The notes under the pieces were generated by a model. The model was given only the letters and a program-made list of their open reading frames with translations. It ran no database searches and was not told where the DNA came from. Below are positions 14,043 to 22,988 of a stretch of 37,287 bases of DNA, one piece after another (positions within the stretch are counted from its first letter, which is position 1; every line of letters begins with the position of its first letter). Origin of the DNA: Clostridiales bacterium PH28_bin88 (GTDB taxonomy: Bacteria > Bacillota > PH28-bin88); assembly GCA_000987045.1 (NCBI GenBank), contig LAKY01000035.1, forward strand, positions 1-37,287. Reading direction: 5' to 3'. Made by a program: the position numbers and the translations under genes.

Positions 14043-16488
14043 GTCCCAGCCACCCCTTCAAGTACTGGCTATCCAACACCATCAAGACTTTCCCGTTTCC
14101 TCTCAGGGCCGCGCCCTTGTATAACGGCAGTTCCCCAATTTCACCGCTCACTTTTCGAATGACCACATCCTCGTCGCCGAGGATGGTTTTCACCTGAAAG
14201 CCTACGCCGTTGCGGAGTAGAATAACGCGATACTCCTCACCCCTTTCATCCCAGGGAAACCCCACAACTTCCGCCAGGCCGATTAGCGGAACACTCCCGT
14301 TAGGGGTGGTGACCAGTTTTGCTCCACCCAGGTCCGCCAGTTGCTCCCTGGACAGGTGCACGATTCGCTCCACTTCGTCCACGCTTATCCCGAGTTCCAC
14401 AGTCCCGGCCTTTACAATCAAAACGCGACTGGTGGTTACGGTAAGAGGAACTGATATTTTGAACCTTGTACCTCTACCGGGTACACTGTCCACACTAACA
14501 CTCCCGCCCAGCCCATTGGCGGCCGCCATGACAGCATCCATGCCCACTCCACGGCCCGAAATATCCGTTATTTCTTCCGCCGTGCTGAGTCCCGGCCTGA
14601 AAATTAAAGATAAAACTTCCTCGTGGGACATTTGGGCGGCCTCTTCCTCGGACACCAGTCCCTGGACAAGGGCCTTTCCCTTAACCCTTTCTACATTAAT
14701 CCCGCGCCCGTCATCCTCTACCGATACCGTTATACGGGTACCTTCGTGGTAGGCCCGTAGTACAATGGTTCCTTGTACCGGCTTCCCTGACAGGCTCCGT
14801 TCTTCTGGTGGCTCCATGCCGTGGTCGAGGGAGTTTCTAACCAGGTGAAGTAACGGTTCATACAGCTTCTCCACCACATTCCTGTCCAGTTGGGTGTCCT
14901 CTCCCTGAAAGACCAGAACCACTTCCTTGTGAAGACGCAAAGAGGTGTCCCGCACGTATCTTGTGAACTTGTGAAACACCAGGCCAATGGGAACCATGCG
15001 TACGCTGGAAATACCCTCCTGGAGTTCCCTGGTTACCTTGGCCAGTGCCATTTGCTGCTCTTTCAAGGCCTGTGCCTGTTCCTCATCCTTAATGGCACCC
15101 TGAGCCAGGCGAAGCCAGTACTCTAAACTGTTTTTGATAATCACCAACTCGTCGGCGAGTTCCATCAGCTTATCAATTTTTTTGCTATCCACACGCAGCA
15201 TCTCAGAGCGAATAAACGCCGGTGACGGTGCTTTTCCCGGGGAATCTGCCGGAAGCATTGATTTTCCTGCGGTTTCTGAGCTAACCGTTCCAGACTTCAT
15301 CTGATAAAGTCCGTTGGGAAAGGATAACTGTAACAAGTCTTCCGCAGCCGTTCGCGGGGAAATGCCAGGGTAACAGTTCGGGCCATGGCAATCAAGATAC
15401 TCGACCATCAGGCTTTTGACGTCATCTACTGTTTGCATTAACCGCCCGTCGCCATCAAAGGTTCCGCGTTCCAGGCACTCGTGCAAGAGATAGGCCAGCA
15501 AAACCGCCTCGTCGAGGTACCTGGTTTCCCCTCCTGACCGCGAGAGTGTCGTTGCTGCCTCCACTCCTGCATGAACCAACGCTTCCAACCTTGCGATGAT
15601 ACTTTCGCGGTCCAGTGGCCACGTAGTACCCGTCAATAACTGATGAACCTGCTCCAATCCCCCGGTTTCCCGTGCCGATTCGTTAGGCGGAAGATCAGCT
15701 GCAAAGATCGCAGGTATGTTCAACGGAAAAAGCCTGACGTCCGCGTCGTCCCGGATAAATTCCAGGTGTTCCAGCAGAACGCTTTGTTCACTGGGAAGTT
15801 GAAGGTAAGCCTCTATGGCAACGTAGCACCTTTCGGGATCAAAGTCGTCCACACCGGGAAGTTCCTCACCGGCAAGACCCAGGTTCAAGAGCCGGGCTCC
15901 GCTTAGCTCAATAACCGAGAGAAACATGCGCATAGGGTCGATGCCACGGAAAAAAACTTCCTGGTTGCACTTGGCGTTGACAAACACGACCGATAGCCCC
16001 TGAAGCAGGGTCTGCAGTAGGTCCAGGCGCATGGAGAGAGGGAGCAGGTAAAATGAGTGGTTTTCGTCGCCGTCCGCGCACTCCTGTGCTTCCTGGATGG
16101 TGTTGTCCTCTTTTGCACCCACCTGGCGCAGCCTGAAGAGCAACTCGTTAATGTCCTCTGCAACCGGCTCTTCTCCTGTCGGGATGCCTGTAATCGCTTC
16201 CTTCAGCAGGTCCGAGGCCGTGAGCAACATGTTGATCAGTTCGGTGTTCACCTGGCGCCGGCCGGAACGTACGCCATCCAATACGTCCTCCAGCCCGTGG
16301 GATAACACCTTGACCGCTTCACACCCCACAATGCCCGCTGAGCCTTTAAGCGTATGAAATGCTCGGAAAAGACTGTCGATGGCCCCCGCGTCTTGCGTCT
16401 GTCTCTCCAAGATTAGAAGACATTCGTCAATCTGATCCAATAACTCCTCTGCTTCTGCCAGGAAAGTATCCCGCAACTGTTCACCCAT
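14032..16488 (-). CDS. cheA: chemotaxis histidine kinase CheA
   Basis: Encodes 818 aa from the ATG at 16488 (AGGAAGGG upstream). P1/Hpt is at about 1-110, with phospho-His 45 in FRAFHTLKGSAG. A long, poorly recognisable segment lies at 115-425. The P3 dimerisation helices start at SEMLRVDSKKIDKLMELADE. The P4 ATPase domain has the N-box LVRNSLDHGMEPP, the G1 box VEDDGRGI and the G2 box GRGVGMDAV. The P5 CheW-like domain forms the last 145 residues. It phosphorylates CheY and CheB in response to the receptors. It is larger than typical CheA (~650-700 aa) because of the segment between P1 and P3, which does not look like a standard P2 domain. It overlaps the STAS gene by 11 bp. Confidence 0.95.
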   Translation of the reverse strand: MGEQLRDTFLAEAEELLDQIDECLLILERQTQDAGAIDSLFRAFHTLKGSAGIVGCEAVKVLSHGLEDVLDGVRSGRRQVNTELINMLLTASDLLKEAITGIPTGEEPVAEDINELLFRLRQVGAKEDNTIQEAQECADGDENHSFYLLPLSMRLDLLQTLLQGLSVVFVNAKCNQEVFFRGIDPMRMFLSVIELSGARLLNLGLAGEELPGVDDFDPERCYVAIEAYLQLPSEQSVLLEHLEFIRDDADVRLFPLNIPAIFAADLPPNESARETGGLEQVHQLLTGTTWPLDRESIIARLEALVHAGVEAATTLSRSGGETRYLDEAVLLAYLLHECLERGTFDGDGRLMQTVDDVKSLMVEYLDCHGPNCYPGISPRTAAEDLLQLSFPNGLYQMKSGTVSSETAGKSMLPADSPGKAPSPAFIRSEMLRVDSKKIDKLMELADELVIIKNSLEYWLRLAQGAIKDEEQAQALKEQQMALAKVTRELQEGISSVRMVPIGLVFHKFTRYVRDTSLRLHKEVVLVFQGEDTQLDRNVVEKLYEPLLHLVRNSLDHGMEPPEERSLSGKPVQGTIVLRAYHEGTRITVSVEDDGRGINVERVKGKALVQGLVSEEEAAQMSHEEVLSLIFRPGLSTAEEITDISGRGVGMDAVMAAANGLGGSVSVDSVPGRGTRFKISVPLTVTTSRVLIVKAGTVELGISVDEVERIVHLSREQLADLGGAKLVTTPNGSVPLIGLAEVVGFPWDERGEEYRVILLRNGVGFQVKTILGDEDVVIRKVSGEIGELPLYKGAALRGNGKVLMVLDSQYLKGWLGRGL

Positions 16489-16529
16489 CAAAAGTACCCT
16501 TCCTCTGGACGCTATTTGTCGCCGGCTGG

Positions 16530-17342
16530 CTAACGCCGGTAAACGACAGTGGCGCCAATTTTCTTTGTCCTAAAAAGCTCGGAAAAACGGCCCATGGATT
16601 CAGAGTGGCCCAAAAAGACGTACCCGCCGGGCAAAAGCGAATTGTATAGGTTTTCGATGGCCCTGGTACGGCTCTGGTCATCAAAGTAAATGAGCACATT
16701 CCGGCAAAACACGCTGTCAAACCCACCCGACTCGTAATGCAAGGTCTCTACCAGGTTACCCGGCTGGAAGGTTACAGCTTCCTTCAGGCACTCTTTAACC
16801 AAAAAACTCTCGCCCTGCTTGAAAAAATACTTTTCCAAGTAAAGCTCCGGTACGTTCTGAATTGCCCGGCTTTTGTAAACACCCCTCCGGGCAAATGCCA
16901 GCGCATTCGTGTTAATGTCCGTTGCCACAACTTCAAAACTCAGTCCTTCACCTTCCAACATTTCATTAAGTACGATAGCCAGGGTGTAAGCCTCATCTCC
17001 CGTGGAGCATCCGGCAGACCACACCCGAACCCAGTGCTCACTGCTTATCTTCTTTCCCGCCACTATGCGGGGAAGCACATCCTCGGCAAAAAGGCGTAAT
17101 TGCTCGTACTCGCGGAAAAAATATGTCTCGTTCACCGTAAGGGAGTTTACTAGGGCTTGAAACTCGTCCGTGCTGCGGTCATATTTGAGCATCCGGATAT
17201 AGCTCTTAATATCTTCTAGCTGGTGGAGTTCCATTCGCTCCCGCACCCGGCGCTCCACGTAGTACATTTTCTTGTTTTCGAAGAGCAACCCGGTTTTTTG
17301 ATAGACCACATCCCGGAGAACTGCAAATTCGGCCATGTTCAT
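16530..17342 (-). CDS. cheR: chemotaxis protein methyltransferase CheR
   Basis: Encodes 270 aa. The ATG at 17342 is preferred because GGAAGGG lies 5 nt upstream; the GTG two codons earlier overlaps that site. The N-terminal CheR helical domain covers about 1-75 (FAVLRDVVYQKTGLLFENKK, RVRERMEL). The SAM-dependent methyltransferase domain follows: VNETYFFRE, WSAGCSTGDEAYTLAI (SAM-binding motif I), EVVATDIN, FDSVFCRNVLIYFDD, and GYVFLGHSES at the end. It methylates glutamates of the receptors for adaptation. Two MCP-type proteins in the same operon are the probable substrates. It lies between cheB and cheA. Confidence 0.95.
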   Translation of the reverse strand: MNMAEFAVLRDVVYQKTGLLFENKKMYYVERRVRERMELHQLEDIKSYIRMLKYDRSTDEFQALVNSLTVNETYFFREYEQLRLFAEDVLPRIVAGKKISSEHWVRVWSAGCSTGDEAYTLAIVLNEMLEGEGLSFEVVATDINTNALAFARRGVYKSRAIQNVPELYLEKYFFKQGESFLVKECLKEAVTFQPGNLVETLHYESGGFDSVFCRNVLIYFDDQSRTRAIENLYNSLLPGGYVFLGHSESMGRFSELFRTKKIGATVVYRR

Positions 17343-17359
17343 TGGCACCCTTCCTTCTT

Positions 17360-18427
17360 TTATCCCTTTACCGCCCTGGTTATTTCCCCCGCTATTTGGT
17401 ATGATGCTGCCACTATCTCCGCTCCCCCCCGCACGATGGCTTCCCTGGGCATCCCCCAGACCACGGCTGTTTCCTCAGACTCGGCTATGGTCCTCCCCCC
17501 GGCCTGCCTGATTTTTACCATGGCCTGGGCACCGTCGTCCCCCATGCCCGTTAGGAGAACGGCCACCAGCTTTGACCCCCCGGCAGCCTTCAGGGCTGAC
17601 TCCATAGTAACGGTCACCGAAGGGCGGTACAGGGTGCTGCTTGGCTCCGTGGAAAGGCGTACCCTTAAACTATCGGTGCCAAGCCGTCGCTCGACTCTCA
17701 GGTGGTAATCCCCGGGTGCCACCAGTATTTGCCCCGGCTCGATGGCCTGCCCGTCCCCGGCTTCCGCGACCCGCATCTGGCAAATACTGTTTAGCCGGTC
17801 GGCGAAGGAACGGGTGAAACTTCCCGGCATGTGCTGGACGACCAGGACTCCAGCCGGCAAATCGTCCGGCAATGCTGGCAAGATTTCTACCAGGGTCTTG
17901 GGTCCCCCGGTGGAGACCCCGATTACGATGAGCTTGCGGGCAAGCCCTCGCGAAGGGGCTTGACTTTTCATGGGTCGCTCGGTGTGCTTTAGGGTACGGG
18001 CGGCGGCCCGCGTGTTGGCGGACGCCGCCCCCTTTACCTTCATCCGGATCTCCTGAGCGATCTTCGCTATCCCCACGGAAACTGTACCGCCAGGCTTCTC
18101 GATACAGTCAACCGCCCCGAGTTCGAGGGCCTCAAAAGTTGCCAGTTCCCCTTTCTTGGCCAGGGAAGAAAGTACAATCACAGGCACCGGCCTCGTGTAC
18201 ATGATGTGCTGGAGGGCTGTGAGGCCGTCCATTCTGGGCATGTTGATATCCATGGTAATTACGTCCGGTTCCAACTCGCCGGCTAACCTTACCGCCTCTT
18301 GGCCGTCCCGGGCGCTTCCCACCACTTCAATTTCGGGGTCTTGAGCAAAGATTTCCGCAATAAACTTCCGCATGAGCGCCGAATCGTCAACTATCAGAAC
18401 CCGAATTGGCCGGAGCCTCCGCATCAT
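17360..18427 (-). CDS. cheB: chemotaxis-specific protein-glutamate methylesterase CheB
   Basis: Encodes 355 aa. The receiver domain covers about 1-125: VDDSALMRKF, the Asp in ITMDINMPRMDG, VLSSLAKKG, IEKPGG. A linker follows, then the methylesterase domain from about 165 with the catalytic triad region IGVSTGGPKT (Ser), VVQHMPGSFT (His) and GMGDDGAQAM (Asp). It removes methyl groups from, or deamidates, receptors when phosphorylated by CheA. Its start overlaps the end of the triple-CheW gene by 41 bp, and AGGAGGG precedes a double ATG. Confidence 0.96.
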   Translation of the reverse strand: MMRRLRPIRVLIVDDSALMRKFIAEIFAQDPEIEVVGSARDGQEAVRLAGELEPDVITMDINMPRMDGLTALQHIMYTRPVPVIVLSSLAKKGELATFEALELGAVDCIEKPGGTVSVGIAKIAQEIRMKVKGAASANTRAAARTLKHTERPMKSQAPSRGLARKLIVIGVSTGGPKTLVEILPALPDDLPAGVLVVQHMPGSFTRSFADRLNSICQMRVAEAGDGQAIEPGQILVAPGDYHLRVERRLGTDSLRVRLSTEPSSTLYRPSVTVTMESALKAAGGSKLVAVLLTGMGDDGAQAMVKIRQAGGRTIAESEETAVVWGMPREAIVRGGAEIVAASYQIAGEITRAVKG

Positions 18428-19925
18428 TTCCCTCCTTGTTCATGGTAGAAAGAATCTTTCTTTCAAAACCCGTGAGGAGGCACTGCAGGTCCAGTACCAT
18501 GGCAACCTGCCCGTCTTTGTTGATTTTGGCGATCCCGGTGATGTGTTCCAGATCAAGCCCGACCCCGCTAAGTACGGAAGGCGGCTCAATATCGTCTACG
18601 GAGATGCGCCTCACTTCCTTAACGGCGTCCACGATAAACCCTGTCAGGTTGCCGCCCAGGTCTACGACCGCAATCCGGTTTTGCTCCTCCCGCTGGACAC
18701 AACCCAGGTCAAGGCGCTTCCTTAAATCTACTACAGGTATAATCCTGCCGCGGATGTTGATGACTCCCTCTACAAAACGGGGGGCCTGGGGTACAGTGAA
18801 AATGTCCGGCACGTTCAAAATTTCCCGCACCGAGGATATGTCGGTCACAAAGTCCTGCCCACCCAACTTGAAGAGAATATACTGGCCGTCATTCGACTTG
18901 GTGCCAGTAGAATCGGCGCTGTCGTTACCGCCATTAGCGCCCTGGGAACCCACCAGCCGTATTTCATCCATACTCAGAAGGAAAGCGGGGTCCAGGAGGT
19001 AAACCAGCCTTTTTCCTGTTTCCAGCTTGCAGATACCAGCCAGTTGCACGTTGTCGCTGTCGGCCAGGTATTCCGGTAGTTCACCTACAGTATCTTCCAC
19101 CACCCGCAGGACTTCGGAGACGCTGTCCACTGCCATGCCCAGCGCGGCAAGCCCCTTACCCTGGCCCGTTAGCACCACTACCCTGCTCCGGGACTTGTCC
19201 TCCGACTCTGCCGCACCAATAAGTTTGGCAAGGCTGATCACCGGCAGCATGTTATCCCTTAACACCATGATCCCTTCTGCGTAGCTGGGAAACGTGGGAA
19301 CGACGCTCAGGTGTTCAGGATAGCCCACAATTTCCCGAACGTGTTTAAGGTCCAGGGCATACTCTTCTGTCCCTACCGTGAAGCTAACAAGCTGCAACTC
19401 CTTGGCTTTGGTTTCCCGCCCACTATCAGCCACCTGGCGGGAGACTTCTCTATTGCCGCCTTTCTTCTCACCGTGCAAGTTGGACAACCTTACCGGGGTG
19501 CCGACTACTTTTTCCGGGTCGAGGAGCATTACGACGCCCCGATCAGCACGTACCAGCCCGGTCAGGTAACCCTGGTTCGGCAAATCATCGGGCACTTTCT
19601 CCACATCGGCTTGGGAAACCGAGAGCACCTCAGAAATGGAGTCCACAAGGTAGCCGGCAGTCCGGGTGTCCAGGGCGAGAATCAAGACTCTTGTGGCGTC
19701 ATCGTGCTCCTGGGAAAGCAGCCCCATTTTCCCGCGGCCATTAACGACGGTAACGATCATACCCCTCAGGTTGGCCAGGCCCTCCACATAACCCGGTGCC
19801 TGAGGTACTTTCGTAATCTCCGGCAAACGGATGATCTCCTGGACCTTTTGTACGGGGATACCGTAACGCTCGCCGGCAAGATTAAAGGTAACGTACTTTT
19901 CCTGACTATTAGTATCCGTTAACAT
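18387..19925 (-). CDS. coupling protein with three CheW domains
   Basis: Encodes 512 aa. Three CheW domains lie in tandem, at about 8-148, 170-325 and 345-495. Each shows the pattern of FxLxGxxYGxxVxxVxEI, VPxxPxYVEGLxNLRGxxxPVV and GxxVDSVSEVL, for example YVTFNLAGERYGIPVQKVQE, LVSFTVGTEEYALDLKHVRE and YILFKLGGQDFVTDISSVRE. Standard CheW has a single domain that bridges receptors and CheA. A three-domain version could hold several receptor or kinase subunits at once. It is the only CheW in the cluster. It follows the double-MCP gene by 23 bp and overlaps cheB by 41 bp. Confidence 0.93.
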   Translation of the reverse strand: MLTDTNSQEKYVTFNLAGERYGIPVQKVQEIIRLPEITKVPQAPGYVEGLANLRGMIVTVVNGRGKMGLLSQEHDDATRVLILALDTRTAGYLVDSISEVLSVSQADVEKVPDDLPNQGYLTGLVRADRGVVMLLDPEKVVGTPVRLSNLHGEKKGGNREVSRQVADSGRETKAKELQLVSFTVGTEEYALDLKHVREIVGYPEHLSVVPTFPSYAEGIMVLRDNMLPVISLAKLIGAAESEDKSRSRVVVLTGQGKGLAALGMAVDSVSEVLRVVEDTVGELPEYLADSDNVQLAGICKLETGKRLVYLLDPAFLLSMDEIRLVGSQGANGGNDSADSTGTKSNDGQYILFKLGGQDFVTDISSVREILNVPDIFTVPQAPRFVEGVINIRGRIIPVVDLRKRLDLGCVQREEQNRIAVVDLGGNLTGFIVDAVKEVRRISVDDIEPPSVLSGVGLDLEHITGIAKINKDGQVAMVLDLQCLLTGFERKILSTMNKEGNDAEAPANSGSDS

Positions 19926-19948
19926 AAGCTATCATCCTCTCCAGAGTA

Positions 19949-21889
19949 TTAAAGCTGCTGGAGTTCATCAGCCATTGCGGCAATTTCCTCAATGGCAGTA
20001 GCCAATTCCTGTAGGCCTTGTGATTGTTGTCTGGCGGCTGTGGCGGCCTGTTCGGACGCAGCAGACGCCTCCTGGGCGGCCGAGGCGATTTGTTCAACGG
20101 CCTTCCTTGCCTGCTCCACCGCGCCCACTGCCTGGATAGAGCCATCCTTAATTTCCTTCGAGCCGTCGGCCACCTCGGCAATTGACTGCGCAATCCGTTC
20201 AAGTTCCCCTACGACCTGTTTTGCCGCTTCCACTTCTCTCCCGGCGTTGGTGGCAACCGTCTCTACTTCCCGCTGCACGGAACCGATCTGGTCCTGGATG
20301 TTTCTCACCAGTTCTTTAATCTGCTCTGCGTTGCGGCTGCTTTCCTGGGCCAGGTTCCTAATATCTGAAGCCACAACGGCAAACCCCTTGCCGAATTCCC
20401 CGGAACGGGCAGCTTCCACCGCGCCGGTAACAGCCAGCAGGTTGGTCTGGATGCCTACCGTGACAATCGAGTCCACGATTTTGTCGATCTGCCTGGCCTG
20501 TAGTTCCAGTTCCTTCACTTTCCTGGCATTTTCCAGGCTCACCCGCAAAGCGTCGTTAATCCCGTCGATCAAGCCTTCCGTCTCGTTCCTGTTAGTCTGG
20601 AGCAGTTCGCGCATGGTACCTATTGCCGCAAGGCTGGTATCAGCTTTTTCCGCAATAACCCGCATCTGTCGCAAGACCTGCTCCGAGGCTGCAGACGAGC
20701 GTTCGGTTGCTTCCCCTTGGACCTGTGCACCCTTGCCTAGTTGCCCGATGGCCGTCATGATCTGCTGGGCTGAGGAATTGGCTTCTTCCAGCACTGCGGA
20801 CAACTCTTCCGCAGCCACCGCCAGGCTCTCCGAGGACTTGGTTACGTCTGTGGAAGTACGCAGTTCATCTGCCTTGGCCACCAGGTCGCCTACCGTGTGG
20901 CCGATATCATCCAGGGCCTTGGTCTGCTGTTCCAGTGATGCCAACCCCTCGTTGCTGGCGCTGGCCTGCTCGTCGGCAGCCTGGGCGATTGTGGTGGCCC
21001 CTTCCTGGAATTCCCGTACGGCCGTGGCGGACTGGTCGGAAAGGCTGGCAATTTCCCTGGCCACTTGCATAGTCGTCACCATGTCAGCGGTTACCTTCAA
21101 GAGCCTTTCGGCAATGGTGCGCCCCTTGTCGGCTTCACCTTTTGCGACGTCGGCGGACTTTGAAATATCGGATGCTATTTCCCGCACCTGCGACTGGATC
21201 TTGTTGACCAGGCTGCGGATGTCTTCTGCCGCCTTCTCCGAAGTCTCTGCCAGTGTACGAACTTCATCGGCCACCACGGCAAACCCTTTTCCGTAATCCC
21301 CCGCACGGGCGGCTTCAATGGCGGCGTTAAGAGCCAGCAGGTTAGTCTGGTCAGCGATCCGCACTACTGTACGGACGATGGCGCCGATTTCTTCCGCCTG
21401 TTTTTCCAGTTCCACAACGGTCTGCGCCGACTCCTGGTTTTTACCCGCTGCCGCGATTACGCCTTCCACCAGTTTCTGAATGCTGTCTGTGACTTCTTTG
21501 ATAAGTTCCTGTAATGACTTAACAACGTCCACAGAACCATTGGCTCTTTGCATTGCTACTTGTGCGGCTTTTTCGATCTGCTTGATAGCAGCAAGGGATT
21601 CCTGCGTTGCACCGGCCGCTTCCTCCGCGCCGGAAACAATCTGTTCCATGGCGGCTTTCAACTCGTTCGCCGCCTCCGATGCCTCAGCCACTCCGGATGA
21701 AAGCTGTTCGCTGGCAGTGGCGATACGTTCGGCCAGTTGCTGTTTCTTTGCATGGGTGCGAGCCTGCCGGCGCTGCAATTCCATTTTCTTAGCCATCTCA
21801 TGCCGTGAATCCTTAGCAGTAGCCTCTTCGGCAGCTTCTTTGAGTTTCGCATTTTTCTTTTCAGGAGGTAAAGCCAATTTCTTTTCCAC
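19949..21889 (-). CDS. soluble receptor with two tandem MCP signalling domains
   Basis: Encodes 646 aa from a GTG at 21889 (AAAGGGG upstream). There is no membrane helix or sensory domain; after a charged N-terminus the protein is almost all coiled coil. Two MCP hairpin tips are present: [20 protein letters not shown], then [16 protein letters not shown] (about residues 185-220), and [20 protein letters not shown], then [16 protein letters not shown] (about 475-510). The second copy has V/T-G-A changes in the otherwise invariant tip. Each tip normally contacts CheW and CheA. This is the first gene of the chemosensory operon. Cytoplasmic location and two signalling units suggest sensing of an internal signal or a scaffold role, somewhat like FrzCD-type soluble receptors. 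Confidence 0.9.
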   Translation of the reverse strand: MEKKLALPPEKKNAKLKEAAEEATAKDSRHEMAKKMELQRRQARTHAKKQQLAERIATASEQLSSGVAEASEAANELKAAMEQIVSGAEEAAGATQESLAAIKQIEKAAQVAMQRANGSVDVVKSLQELIKEVTDSIQKLVEGVIAAAGKNQESAQTVVELEKQAEEIGAIVRTVVRIADQTNLLALNAAIEAARAGDYGKGFAVVADEVRTLAETSEKAAEDIRSLVNKIQSQVREIASDISKSADVAKGEADKGRTIAERLLKVTADMVTTMQVAREIASLSDQSATAVREFQEGATTIAQAADEQASASNEGLASLEQQTKALDDIGHTVGDLVAKADELRTSTDVTKSSESLAVAAEELSAVLEEANSSAQQIMTAIGQLGKGAQVQGEATERSSAASEQVLRQMRVIAEKADTSLAAIGTMRELLQTNRNETEGLIDGINDALRVSLENARKVKELELQARQIDKIVDSIVTVGIQTNLLAVTGAVEAARSGEFGKGFAVVASDIRNLAQESSRNAEQIKELVRNIQDQIGSVQREVETVATNAGREVEAAKQVVGELERIAQSIAEVADGSKEIKDGSIQAVGAVEQARKAVEQIASAAQEASAASEQAATAARQQSQGLQELATAIEEIAAMADELQQL

Positions 21890-22028
21890 AGTAATTACCC
21901 CTTTCCAGTTGAATAAAACACTTGGTACAGTTACCGAATCTCCACCTGTGCTTTTTCTGTAACGTTAATAACTAAAAAAGCAACCCCCTTTCATGATCTG
22001 ACAGTATTAGCCCTCATTTATCCCTCCT

Positions 22029-22122
22029 TCTCCTGGCAGGCTGCAACTCATAGCCTTCGCCTTAGACCTATGGTTTTACATCCTACGCACTTCTCCTCAC
22101 AGCCAGTTCCACGTTTGCCTCA
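22029..22122 (-). ncRNA. divergent class I c-di-GMP riboswitch-like leader of the chemosensory operon
   Basis: On the minus strand AGGCAAACG opens the motif. A P2 arm follows with a GTGA tetraloop (ACGT...CTGTGAGG...GCGT), then GGATGTAAAACC where the class consensus has GGACGCAAAGCC, and a P3 arm CCATAG/CTATG with GGTCTAAGG. It closes with GCCTGCC, which can pair with the opening GGC. The order and several conserved blocks match the clearer riboswitch at 23541-23620, including GGTCTA in P3 and TGCCAGG near the 3' end. It starts about 140 bp upstream of the receptor gene at 21889. A T-run (TTGCTTTTTTAG, near 21970) lies between and could be part of an expression platform. Confidence 0.5.
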
Positions 22123-22283
22123 TAAACTTCGTTAGTTCGTTTTTTAGAGTACCATCGCCTGCCACTTTAACTGCTGCTACTCTGGGACCCGAATAGGCTT
22201 ACTGATCAACCAAGGAAAATACAGTCAATGTTAGAGCAACGGCTAAAACCGCAATAAGAATAAAGATTTTTGCCTCTTCAAAA

Positions 22284-22988
22284 CTATTCGCTATTGCTTT
22301 TTCTTTTGACCGTCAATAACCCTTTGATGGCTTCTACTAGCGAAGGGTCCAATTGGGTGCCCGCACAACGCTCCAGTTCCTTAATTGCCCCTGCTACGCT
22401 AGTCTTAGGCTTGTAAACCCTCCAGGAGGTGATGACATCGTAGGCGTCGGCTATGGCGATTATCCTTGCCGCGTAAGGAATTTGTGCTCCGGTCAGCCCG
22501 ATAGGGTAACCATTTCCGTCCCACCGTTCATGATGGAACAGAATCAATGGCCGAAGACATTCCAAACCAGGAACCATGGCAACTTTGTCCGACCCGTAGT
22601 AAGGGTGTTGTTCGATAATATCCCTCTCACTCTCATTTAGTGGCCCAGGTTTATCAAGGATTGTTAGTGGAATGTTCATTTTACCTATGTCATGAAGTAA
22701 TGCCCCATATCTTACAAGTTCAAATTCTTCTTTTTCTAGTCCAACATACTTAGCTAGGGCCACCGAGAGTGTTGAAACCCTTAAGGAGTGGTGGTAAGTT
22801 ACGGCATGGTATTGCTGTAGCTGAATAAGCGCTTCTTTGGTAAACGAACTTACTTCTTCCCCCTTTAAGGAAAAATTGCGTTGATAATTTGTCGTAACTC
22901 GTTCATACGTTAATTCCCATATGTAATATCGTGACGGGATGGTGTAACCTCCTTTAATCGAAGTTTTCGTGAAAAAGGATCGCACCAA
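22284..22988 (-). CDS. HD-GYP domain protein, predicted c-di-GMP phosphodiesterase
   Basis: The HD-GYP core starts at YHAVTYHHSLRVSTLSVALA. It has the metal-binding HDIGK (LLHDIGKMNIP), the RDIIEQHPYYGSD helix, HHERWDGNGYP (HHE and GYP signatures) and ARIIAIADAYDVITS. Such enzymes hydrolyse c-di-GMP to pGpG or GMP. No partner sensor domain is present. The start is uncertain. A perfect AGGAGG (22948-22953) directly after the DUF2294 stop points to an ATC codon at 22940, not to any ATG/GTG/TTG; the only standard starts (TTG 22988, GTG 22985) lack a ribosome binding site and overlap DUF2294. It is the second gene of a unit led by a c-di-GMP riboswitch, implying feedback on its own substrate. Confidence 0.88.
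   Translation of the reverse strand: MVRSFFTKTSIKGGYTIPSRYYIWELTYERVTTNYQRNFSLKGEEVSSFTKEALIQLQQYHAVTYHHSLRVSTLSVALAKYVGLEKEEFELVRYGALLHDIGKMNIPLTILDKPGPLNESERDIIEQHPYYGSDKVAMVPGLECLRPLILFHHERWDGNGYPIGLTGAQIPYAARIIAIADAYDVITSWRVYKPKTSVAGAIKELERCAGTQLDPSLVEAIKGLLTVKRKSNSE

Noticed and set aside
22200..22283. Small membrane peptide frame (EEAKIFILIAVLAVALTL...) after the HD-GYP gene
   Set aside because: It looks like a membrane helix, but there is no ATG, GTG or TTG start and no ribosome binding site; it could be chance or a decayed gene end.
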